Shown here: positions 27,931 through 36,571 of the stretch, one piece after another
How positions within the stretch are numbered: position 1 is the stretch's first letter
How the letters are laid out: each line of letters begins with the position of its first letter
Origin: Pirellulales bacterium
GTDB taxonomy: Bacteria > Planctomycetota > Planctomycetia > Pirellulales > Pirellulaceae
Assembly (NCBI GenBank): GCA_022451045.1
Contig: JAKUOW010000015.1
Location: forward strand, 1 to 41,103
DNA: 41,103 nucleotides
Reading direction: 5' to 3'
Made by a program: the position numbers and the translations under genes
The notes under the pieces: generated by a model
What the model saw: only the letters and a program-made list of their open reading frames with translations
Database searches by the model: none
Told to the model about the DNA's origin: nothing

Positions 27931-28326
27931 CTACCAGGGTGCACGTAGGTAGTAGACGCCAAACTGGCTGGAGTTTTGGGGCCAACGCGGAGTTGCATGG
28001 TACGGTCCGTAACCGGAGACGTTTGCGCCCGGATAGACGAGATTGTATTGGTGACCCAACGGCATGATGATGCTTTTGGATACACCCCAGCCATATTGCC
28101 GCGAAGTGTTGGCGTTTGGTGGGACAACCAGTGCAACGGGTGCACCGTATGCCTGATGCATGAAATTACCATTCCAAGGAGTCACAGCTGCCATTTGAGC
28201 CTGCATCTGTACTTCTTGATTTCGAAACGGCAGCAGACGTTTTCTGGCTTCAGCATTCTCGCTGCTACCAGTGACCAGGATCATTGCCAAGGCTAGTAGG
28301 GCAATCTTCTTGAGCTTGATGAGCAT
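27931..28326 (-). CDS. Small secreted hypothetical protein
   Basis: Signal peptide MLIKLKKIALLALAMILVTGSSENAEA; paralogous N-terminus to the neighbouring ORF. Confidence 0.6.
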   Translation of the reverse strand: MLIKLKKIALLALAMILVTGSSENAEARKRLLPFRNQEVQMQAQMAAVTPWNGNFMHQAYGAPVALVVPPNANTSRQYGWGVSKSIIMPLGHQYNLVYPGANVSGYGPYHATPRWPQNSSQFGVYYLRAPW

Positions 28327-28381
28327 GGGGGGAACCTCAAATTAAGCGAAGGGATATTAATTGGATTGGGTTACTACTGTA

Positions 28382-28792
28382 CTACCAGTAGATAACACGG
28401 GTACGTGTCATGCCACGACCACCATCGAAATAGTGATGGTACGTGCGGTAGTGCCGATACAGGAATTCATGCGGTAGGAATGGTTGGTACGTCGAATAAA
28501 CGTGACCAACCGTTGGCGGCACAGCGCGTGGTGCGGTGTAAATCTGTGCGGGCATTCCGCCACCTTGAACCGGTGCATAGTAGTTATAGAACAGTACGGG
28601 AGGCGTCGGGGCTTGATATGGTCTCTGGTGACTTGGTGCTTGAGCAGCAACAGGAGCATCCTGTTGTTGCACTTGTTTGACCGCGGTTGTGCGAAAGCGA
28701 AGAAGTTTTGGGTTCTTTGCATCTACTTCTTCTGAGCTCGTGATGATCATGGCCAGAGCGAGTACTGCGCTAACTGTGATTCTAGCTGTCAT
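28382..28792 (-). CDS. Small secreted hypothetical protein, Pro/Tyr/His-rich
   Basis: MTARITVSAVLALAMIITSSEEVDA signal peptide then ...YSTYQPFLPHEFLYRHYRTYHHYFDGGRGMTRTRVIYW. Confidence 0.6.
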   Translation of the reverse strand: MTARITVSAVLALAMIITSSEEVDAKNPKLLRFRTTAVKQVQQQDAPVAAQAPSHQRPYQAPTPPVLFYNYYAPVQGGGMPAQIYTAPRAVPPTVGHVYSTYQPFLPHEFLYRHYRTYHHYFDGGRGMTRTRVIYW

Positions 28793-29255
28793 CGATTCAT
28801 TCCCTCGTTTGAAATGCCCTATATAACGAATAGTCCCTGCCACACTTAACGCTACCACTTAACAATCATGCACTCAGAATAGAATCTATATACACGACTG
28901 CCTTGATATGGTGCATCAGTTAGTAATTCGGTTTATTCCGACTATTCGGGTGAGTAATTGTGACCCCATTTCTCTAAGAATGGGCAGTTCTGTCATACGT
29001 GTGCCAAAGTCGGGTGTGCATCGCTCTGCATAACCGATATAATCGTCACGCTTTACCATAAACGACGTTGGATATGAGTATTATTAATTCTCAACAGGCA
29101 CGAAGCGAGCCTTAAATGCAGGGCTTGCAAAGCCCGCGGTAGCATCATCAGATTAGATGCGGTTTACGGCAAAGAAGTTGTCAGCCAACGCCTTAAAGCA
29201 TCAATGGATTTAGTGCACGATTTTCGTGCGATGTAGGTAACGGAGTACATAGCCA

Positions 29256-31289
29256 TTGGCAACGGTATCTAAAAACGGCACCTCGAAACGACGATCAACA
29301 GCGCAGTCGATGGCCGCAAACCAGCGGTCGATTTCGGTCTCTGAGTTTTTCGCAAAAAACCGACATTTGCTCGGTTTTGACAACCCGCGCAAAGCTTTGT
29401 TGACGACCGTCAAGGAAGCAGTGGATAACTCGCTTGACGCATGCGAAGAAGCGGGCATCATCCCGGAAATCTGGGTGGAGATCATCCAGGTAAAAGAGAA
29501 TCGATTCGAAGTATCGATTCAGGACAACGGCCCCGGGATCCTAAAGAAACAGATTCCTTTAATCTTTGGAAAACTTTTGTACGGTTCAAAATTTCATAGA
29601 TTGAGAATGAGCCGTGGTCAGCAGGGTATTGGAATCAGTGCTGCTGGTATGTACGGGATGCTCACCACAGGTAAGCCCGTCAAGATTGTCTCCAAGATCT
29701 CGATCAGAAAGCCGGCTCACTATTACGAAGTTCAAATAGATACCAAGACAAATAATCCGGAGATTCTAAATGGCCGTGGTAACGGCTTGGATATTCCAGC
29801 GGGTGAAAAGGGTCGCAACATCATGGAATCCAAGAAGATCCAATGGAATAGCTTTTATCCAGCAACAGAAGATGAAGAGCCCCAAGAAGTTCGCAGTGGC
29901 ACTCGGGTCACCATTGAACTGGAAGCTAAACACCAGCGTGGTCGCGGCAGTGTCGATGAATATCTGGAACAAACAGCAATTGCCAACCCCCACGTAACAC
30001 TGCACTACAGAGATCCCGATCAGGAATGGCGAACTTACGGTCGCGCGACAGAGGAATTGCCACCGGAGCCGAAAGAAATCAAACCTCATCCTTACGGCGT
30101 TGAAATGGGACGACTTGTCACCATGCTCAAGGAAATGAAGGAAGGTACGATTTCACAATTCCTGACCCAGTCGTTCACGCGGGTAAGCCCTGCGGTTGCC
30201 CGGAGGATTTGTGAAGGTGCAGGTATCAGCACGCGTGCCGGTGTAAAGAAAATCGGCAGGGATGAAGCAGATAAGATCTACCATGCCATCCAGGAAACCA
30301 AGATAAAGGCGCCGTCGACAGATTGCATCTCACCGATCGGTGAAGATCTGTTGATTAAAGGTTTACATCAGGTTGTACCGGCAGAATTTTATGTTGCAGC
30401 TACCCGACCACCATCGGTATATCGAGGTAATCCGTTTCAGGTTGAAGTAGCCCTGGCTTATGGTGGCCAAAGCGTAGTACAAAAAGTGTCGGCGGAAGTT
30501 CTGGACCAGCTACTCGATCAAACTGATTCGAGGACGATTCGACAATTCCTTGTGAACACATTTGATGGCATTGGTAATGACGCTGCAGACAAGATTATCA
30601 AGGAAGCTGACTTTGGATCGCGCCAATCACCAACGAAACTGAATGCAGAACAACGCGAGACTCTACATCATGCCATGAGGAACGTAAAGCTCTCCGACGG
30701 GCAGGGAATTCAGGTCTATCGATATGCGAATCGTGTGCCTCTGCAGTTCAAGATGCGGGATTGTGCGATCACCCAAACGGTCATGGGTACGAATTGGCGC
30801 AGCTATGGTCTTTCACAGTCTCGTGGCAATCTGCCATCTGGCCCTGTAACGCTTATGGTGCATCTGGCTAGTGTTTGGGTACCGTTTACAAGTGAATCCA
30901 AAGAAGCAATCGCGGCTTATCCTGAAATTGAAAAAGAGATACGGCTGGCTCTTCAAGCGGTTGGTCGTAAACTCGGACTGTTCCTTAAACGCCGGCAAAA
31001 GGTAAAGCAAGAAGGTGAACGAAGAAGCGTCTTTATGCGATATCTTGCAGAAGTTGCTGGCGCCGTTTCAGATCTGAACGGATCAGATCGCGAGGAAATA
31101 CACAGCAATCTGTTGCGCGTAGCAAATCGCGTGACCAAAGTAGCAGATACAAAGTTCGATGAGAGTGGCAATAAGATTCAGGAAGAAGAGAGCTTTGGCG
31201 ACAACGTGTTAATTGTTGAACAGGGTGATCCGGAAGAAGCGCTCAAGCAGCGTTTATTGGAAGGTAACCCACAACAAAAACTATTTTGA
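29256..31289 (+). CDS. top6B: DNA topoisomerase VI subunit B
   Basis: TTG start; [101 protein letters not shown]-type topo VI-B. Confidence 0.95.
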   Translation: MATVSKNGTSKRRSTAQSMAANQRSISVSEFFAKNRHLLGFDNPRKALLTTVKEAVDNSLDACEEAGIIPEIWVEIIQVKENRFEVSIQDNGPGILKKQIPLIFGKLLYGSKFHRLRMSRGQQGIGISAAGMYGMLTTGKPVKIVSKISIRKPAHYYEVQIDTKTNNPEILNGRGNGLDIPAGEKGRNIMESKKIQWNSFYPATEDEEPQEVRSGTRVTIELEAKHQRGRGSVDEYLEQTAIANPHVTLHYRDPDQEWRTYGRATEELPPEPKEIKPHPYGVEMGRLVTMLKEMKEGTISQFLTQSFTRVSPAVARRICEGAGISTRAGVKKIGRDEADKIYHAIQETKIKAPSTDCISPIGEDLLIKGLHQVVPAEFYVAATRPPSVYRGNPFQVEVALAYGGQSVVQKVSAEVLDQLLDQTDSRTIRQFLVNTFDGIGNDAADKIIKEADFGSRQSPTKLNAEQRETLHHAMRNVKLSDGQGIQVYRYANRVPLQFKMRDCAITQTVMGTNWRSYGLSQSRGNLPSGPVTLMVHLASVWVPFTSESKEAIAAYPEIEKEIRLALQAVGRKLGLFLKRRQKVKQEGERRSVFMRYLAEVAGAVSDLNGSDREEIHSNLLRVANRVTKVADTKFDESGNKIQEEESFGDNVLIVEQGDPEEALKQRLLEGNPQQKLF

Positions 31290-31340
31290 TAAAAGTCACC
31301 GGTGCAATTGAGAATGAACAACCGGTTTTGGTAAAGACGA

Positions 31341-32486
31341 ATGGCAAAAAAGAAGACGACAACAGCGAAAACAGCTCGCATGGCAAAACTTAATGCGCGC
31401 GATAAGAAGACGCTTAATTCACTCGTGGGGATGGCCGACGATGTGGAACGTTTCGCCTCTCGCGGTCGTGCTCCACACATCGAGATACCGTCTCGATCAC
31501 TGTCGAATGTAAAGTACAACAAGAGCCGCAAGATCATTGAGATGGGCTCTTCCAAGAACAAACGGGAATTGTTCAACCTGTCTCAAGCCCGTACCTATAT
31601 GCAGACCTTACTGGTTGGCTCTGGATGTAAACAATTAATCGAGCAGGGTAAGACAACCAGCATTCGTGGTCTCTACTATTTGCTAAAGCACACCATCGAA
31701 GGTACCCGTGAAGAGACATTTGTAGACCAGGGTGACTGTGACCCGGTTATCGAAGATGTTGAAGTCGCATTAAATGCTCTTCGAGAGGAGTTGCACGTAT
31801 ACGCATCAAATCGTGGTGCGATGGTTGGCAACATTGTTGTAAATGACAACGGTGATGAAATCGACTGTAGCCGAATGGGTTCTGGTGGTTATGCGATTCC
31901 CTCTATCGTGGAAGAGGAAGTTATGCAATTTGTTAGCTGTAAAGCTGACTTCGTACTGCATGTGGAAAAAGACACTGTTTGGCGGCGATTTAACGAAGAT
32001 AAATTCTGGCAAACGCATAACTGCATTCTGACCCACGGTAATGGACAGCCGCCGCGCGGTGTTAGGCGATTACTGAATCGATTGAATAACGAATTGAACC
32101 TGCCGGTGCTCTGTTTGCTCGATAATGATCCTTGGGGGTATTACATTTACAGCGTGATCAAACAGGGATCGATTAACCTCGCATACGAGTCCAAGCGAAT
32201 GGCAATCCCGGGGGCCCGCTTTATAGGATTGCGAAGTATTGACTATGAGCGGTGTGATCTAAATCCAAGTGTGACGATTAAGCTCACCGATAACGACATT
32301 AAGCGCGCGAATCAAATTGCCAATTACCCGTGGTTTGAACCAAAAAAGCGCTGGCAAAAAGAAATCAAGAAACTTCTCAGCAATGGTTTCAAACTTGAAG
32401 TCGAAGCGCTCATTAGCAAAGACATCAGTTACGTTACCGAAGAGTATGTGCCCGCTCGCCTCGCTGATCAGGACTTCCTTGATTAA
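31341..32486 (+). CDS. top6A: DNA topoisomerase VI subunit A (Spo11-like)
   Basis: IRGLYYLLKH (catalytic Tyr region), GQPPRGVRRLLNRLNNELNLPVLCLLDNDPWGYYIYSVIKQGS (Toprim DxDxxG); 51 nt downstream of top6B. Confidence 0.93.
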   Translation: MAKKKTTTAKTARMAKLNARDKKTLNSLVGMADDVERFASRGRAPHIEIPSRSLSNVKYNKSRKIIEMGSSKNKRELFNLSQARTYMQTLLVGSGCKQLIEQGKTTSIRGLYYLLKHTIEGTREETFVDQGDCDPVIEDVEVALNALREELHVYASNRGAMVGNIVVNDNGDEIDCSRMGSGGYAIPSIVEEEVMQFVSCKADFVLHVEKDTVWRRFNEDKFWQTHNCILTHGNGQPPRGVRRLLNRLNNELNLPVLCLLDNDPWGYYIYSVIKQGSINLAYESKRMAIPGARFIGLRSIDYERCDLNPSVTIKLTDNDIKRANQIANYPWFEPKKRWQKEIKKLLSNGFKLEVEALISKDISYVTEEYVPARLADQDFLD

Positions 32487-32505
32487 GGATTAATCTGATC
32501 GTCGT

Positions 32506-32928
32506 ATGACTGACAAACTCTGTGAAATCTCGGCCGAAGACTATACTGCAGTGTACGAGCTATGGCAGCACTGTGACGGACTCGGAGGGCTCGAGAATCG
32601 CGAGCAATTCGTGCGATTTGTCGATAGGAATCCCGGTTTAAGCGTGACGGTTCGTGATGATAAAATCATCGTTGGGGCACTAATGTGCGGCCACGATGGT
32701 AGACGCGGATATTTATACCACCTTGCTGTACACCCTGATGCCCGCGGTAGAGGGTTGGCACGATTGATGATCGAAAGCTGTCTAGACAAACTGCGTGATC
32801 TACAGATTCAACGATGCACAGTCTTTGTCAAGAAAGACAATACCCTCGGGCTGGAGTTCTGGCTCCACAACGGTTGGTGGAAACGATCAGATTTAGATGC
32901 CTGTGCGTTCGATCTTGTCATCAACTGA
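32506..32928 (+). CDS. GNAT family N-acetyltransferase
   Basis: GYLYHLAVHPDARGRGLARLMIESCLDKLRDLQIQRCTVFVKKDNTLGLEFWLHNGW. Confidence 0.9.
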   Translation: MTDKLCEISAEDYTAVYELWQHCDGLGGLENREQFVRFVDRNPGLSVTVRDDKIIVGALMCGHDGRRGYLYHLAVHPDARGRGLARLMIESCLDKLRDLQIQRCTVFVKKDNTLGLEFWLHNGWWKRSDLDACAFDLVIN

Positions 32929-33028
32929 ATCTCGTTGCACCATCAGTATCTTCAAAGGCTGGCTTATAATAGTTCGCTGAAAGCGTTGTGTATCAATTGC
33001 TCTATTTCCCAGTACGCACATACGAAAC

Positions 33029-33514
33029 ATGAAAACAGTAATAAACGACCAACGCCCCGAATTACTCATGGATTATCCGTCGGTGGTCGAGGTGCCTGTT
33101 CAATGGTCAGATCAGGATGCCTTTGGCCATGTCAATAACGCTAAATACCTGACATGGTTTGAGACTTCCCGCATCGTCTACGTCAAACAGTGTGGGATGG
33201 GGCACTTTATGGATAATTCCAAGATCGGGCCGATCCTTGCATCGGCCACTTGCAACTATCGCCAACAGGTTGCTTTTCCAAATGACGTCCTGGTGGGCAC
33301 ACGAGTGTCGCGTGTAGGTCGACGTAGTTTCACGATGGAACATCGGATTCTTTCCCGAGCCGCCGATGGCGTTGTAGCAGACGGACAGTCCATCATTGTC
33401 ATGTTTGATTATGAGAAACAAGAGTCTGTGTACGTTCCGGAAGAACTAAGAAACGCATTTGATACCTTTGAAGGCAGCAGTGCGGAATCCACATCCAAGG
33501 ATGATGAAGCGTAG
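33029..33514 (+). CDS. Acyl-CoA thioesterase, 4HBT hotdog family
   Basis: VPVQWSDQDAFGHVNNAKYLTWFETSRIVY. Confidence 0.9.
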   Translation: MKTVINDQRPELLMDYPSVVEVPVQWSDQDAFGHVNNAKYLTWFETSRIVYVKQCGMGHFMDNSKIGPILASATCNYRQQVAFPNDVLVGTRVSRVGRRSFTMEHRILSRAADGVVADGQSIIVMFDYEKQESVYVPEELRNAFDTFEGSSAESTSKDDEA

Positions 33515-33516
33515 CC

Positions 33517-34299
33517 ATGGTTGATAAGCTCCCCGGTAATCTCTACGACTATCCTGGTTACTACGATCTGGTCTACGGGAGTGACTGGAAGGCTGAGCAT
33601 GACTTTCTCATTGGTGCCTTCGATCGATTCATAAACGGCGGAGCGCAGCGTATCTTGGAACCTGCTTGTGGTACCGGTCGTCTGATCTATCGGCTAATGA
33701 AGCACGGAATGGAAGTGCACGGATTGGACCTGAGTGAAAACGCTGTTGAATACTGTAACAACCGTCTTGAGCGTCACGGTTTTCCACAAACAGCAGTTGT
33801 CGCGGATATGTGTGACTTTCATTATGACGACGCATTCGACGCGGGCTTCAATACGATAAACAGCTTTCGTCATTTGGAATATCATGATCAGGCAATCGCG
33901 CATTTGCGTTGTATGAGCCAAGCCATCAAGCCGGGCGGAATCTATGTCTTAGGGATTCACTTATACCCTGCAGTTGGTCCTCCAATCGAAGAGGAATCTT
34001 GGTTTGCTCAACGCGGGCATTTGGGTGTGCAAACCAATATGACATTAATGCATCGAAATCTCGATGAACGGTATGAGCAATACAAGATGCGATATGACAT
34101 CTGGACGCCAACGAATCATCAGGTTTTAGAAGATGTGTTTCGGTTTAGAACGTATACGTCCATTGAGTTTCAGCAGTTGCTTGATGAGGCAGGGCAATGG
34201 GAAATCATTGATACATTTGATTTCCAGTACAATCTTAAGCAGTCGATGCCAATTGATGACCAGACCGAAGATGTGGTTTATATATTGCGTCGCGTGTAA
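33517..34299 (+). CDS. Class I SAM-dependent methyltransferase
   Basis: RILEPACGTGRLIYRLMKHGMEVHGLDLSENAVEYCNNRL. Confidence 0.9.
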   Translation: MVDKLPGNLYDYPGYYDLVYGSDWKAEHDFLIGAFDRFINGGAQRILEPACGTGRLIYRLMKHGMEVHGLDLSENAVEYCNNRLERHGFPQTAVVADMCDFHYDDAFDAGFNTINSFRHLEYHDQAIAHLRCMSQAIKPGGIYVLGIHLYPAVGPPIEEESWFAQRGHLGVQTNMTLMHRNLDERYEQYKMRYDIWTPTNHQVLEDVFRFRTYTSIEFQQLLDEAGQWEIIDTFDFQYNLKQSMPIDDQTEDVVYILRRV

Positions 34300-34325
34300 C
34301 GATGATGAATTTCAGGATCCGAACT

Positions 34326-36425
34326 ATGAAAACGGTAAGTCGCGCGACACTCGTCTGGGTCTTACTGACTAGTGGTCTTTGTATGTCTCTCACAGCTCAA
34401 GAAAACACTTCAGCTTCACCGGACTTTTCCGGAGTGATCAAGCGTATTCAGCAACGTGTACAGTCCGGTGACGTACCGTCATGTGCTGTGGCGGTTGTCA
34501 AGGACGGCAAGATCATATGGGAACAAGGATTTGGTCTGGCCGACCGGGAGAATAATCGAAAGGCTGACGAGCATACGATGTATTCACTCGCATCCATCTC
34601 CAAGCCTATTACGGCAACGGGGATTATGAAACTGGTTAAGGATCGCAAGCTGACGCTTGATGAAGATATCAACAAGTACCTTGGCCGAGCCAAGCTCGAG
34701 AATCTGGTTGACGGTGAAACACCAGCAACACTTCGACAGGTTCTTAATCACTCGTCAGGTTTGCCTATACATGCACAGTTCTTTTATGACCATGAAGAAT
34801 TCAAAGCACCGAGTTTTGAAGAGTCGATTCGTAGATATGGGAAGCTCATGTCTAACCCCGGTGAGCGATATACATATGCGAATTTCGGCTATGGAATCCT
34901 GGACTTCATAATTGGTCGTGCATCACGTAAGTCATATGCAGACTGGATGAAACGAGAGGTGTTCATACCACTTGGTATGAATCGAACATCCGTTCATTTA
35001 AGCGATGAATATGAGCAGTATGCAGCCGTACGCTACGGTGAGGATGGGAAGCCGATTCCGTACTACACGTTTGATCACGATGGTGCGTCTGCGGTATATG
35101 CCAGTGCACATGACTTGGCGCGATTTGCCTTATTCCATCTTGGTGAGTTGCTCGAAGATCAAGTAGAGATTTTCGAAATTCAGGGTGTACTGGAAATGCA
35201 AACTCCTACTCAGGAGATCGTTTCGGGTAGCGGATATGGAATGGGCTGGCGGATTACCGAAGATGATTTTGGTATTAAAACTGTTCGTCACACAGGAGGC
35301 ATGCCAGGTGTTCGAACATATCTGACGATTTTGCCGGATCATAATGCGGCTGTGATTGCCCTGTGTAACTCATCGAGTGACTTACCAGGGCTGGTAACTC
35401 AGGATGCCATCGCAGCACTCTCACCGCTGTACCAAAAGAATCTCATCGCGTGGAGATTGTCTTCACCAAACGCATCACCTGCGCAGGAACCTATGCCCGA
35501 TGAGTTGCTTGGTTATTGGCGCGGCAAGCTAAAAACATATGAAGGAGACCGCCTAATCGAAATCTGGGTGCATGAGGATCAAGATGTGCACGTGCGTATC
35601 GATGAAGACCTAAAAATGCTTGTAAACTACTCGGACTATGACGGTGATGTTTTTACCGGCGAGTTTCGAGCCGAAATGGATACAACTGATATCAGCCGAT
35701 CACCATATACGATTTCAATGAAGCTGAATCTAAACGACGGCATGCTACAGGGATTCCTTACAGCGGTATCGCGATCTTCCACGGATTCAGCGAAGAATCT
35801 TCCAAAATATACTCGCTTTCTTATTAGCCATTTTTGCTCACTCGAACGTGTTTCAAAGTTAGCTGGTAGCCGTAAGCTAAATCTCAATAATTCGCTGCAA
35901 GGCTGGTCTGTCATTACGGATAACGACTTTGAGAAACATGGCGAGATTTCTGTAGAGGAAGGAGTCATTAGTTTGTCATCCGGTAAGCCGGCAACAGGTA
36001 TTCGTTATGCCGGCAAAGACTTCCCAACGATGAACTACGAAATATCACTTGAAGCGCGACGTACTGATGGCCGCGATTTCTTTTGTGGAATCACATTTCC
36101 AGTTGAAAACGAATTTTGTTCTATGATCATCGGTGGTTGGGGCGGCGGTGTCGTGGGATTGTCAAATATCGACAATATGGCAGCAGTTGAAAACGAAACG
36201 ACAGGTTTCCTGGATGTTGAGGACGATCGTTGGTACCAGATCCGACTAAGAGTTACCACGGAATCCATTCAAGCTTGGATTGATGGAAAAGAGTACTTTA
36301 GTGTTCCTACTGGCAATCACAAATTTGGTATTTGGTGGGAACAGGAGCCGGTGCGACCGTTTGGGATCGCCAGTTGGTACACTTCCACTCAACTAAAAAA
36401 CATCCGCATTAGCGCGCCTGACTAG
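34326..36425 (+). CDS. Beta-lactamase-family serine hydrolase with C-terminal concanavalin/DUF1080-like domain
   Basis: SLASISKPITATGIMKLV (SxxK), YTYANFGYGILDFIIG (YxN), RHTGGMPG; C-terminal DDRWYQIRLRVTTESIQAWIDGKEYF. Confidence 0.9.
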   Translation: MKTVSRATLVWVLLTSGLCMSLTAQENTSASPDFSGVIKRIQQRVQSGDVPSCAVAVVKDGKIIWEQGFGLADRENNRKADEHTMYSLASISKPITATGIMKLVKDRKLTLDEDINKYLGRAKLENLVDGETPATLRQVLNHSSGLPIHAQFFYDHEEFKAPSFEESIRRYGKLMSNPGERYTYANFGYGILDFIIGRASRKSYADWMKREVFIPLGMNRTSVHLSDEYEQYAAVRYGEDGKPIPYYTFDHDGASAVYASAHDLARFALFHLGELLEDQVEIFEIQGVLEMQTPTQEIVSGSGYGMGWRITEDDFGIKTVRHTGGMPGVRTYLTILPDHNAAVIALCNSSSDLPGLVTQDAIAALSPLYQKNLIAWRLSSPNASPAQEPMPDELLGYWRGKLKTYEGDRLIEIWVHEDQDVHVRIDEDLKMLVNYSDYDGDVFTGEFRAEMDTTDISRSPYTISMKLNLNDGMLQGFLTAVSRSSTDSAKNLPKYTRFLISHFCSLERVSKLAGSRKLNLNNSLQGWSVITDNDFEKHGEISVEEGVISLSSGKPATGIRYAGKDFPTMNYEISLEARRTDGRDFFCGITFPVENEFCSMIIGGWGGGVVGLSNIDNMAAVENETTGFLDVEDDRWYQIRLRVTTESIQAWIDGKEYFSVPTGNHKFGIWWEQEPVRPFGIASWYTSTQLKNIRISAPD

Positions 36426-36571
36426 CCTAAGTTCACTGTCGTTGCACTGCAGATAAATCCTGAATGCTTTTGAGTGTTAGTGGAATGCCGTTTTCTCGTG
36501 CCTTAGAATCAGCATTGCGGTGAACATCATTTAGATCCTCTCATTTTATTGCGCCGACTTTGGAGTACCTC

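Noticed and set aside
32941-32970. Possible promoter (TATAAT at 32965-32970) before the thioesterase gene
   Set aside because: No -35-like hexamer at 16-18 nt spacing; insufficient evidence.
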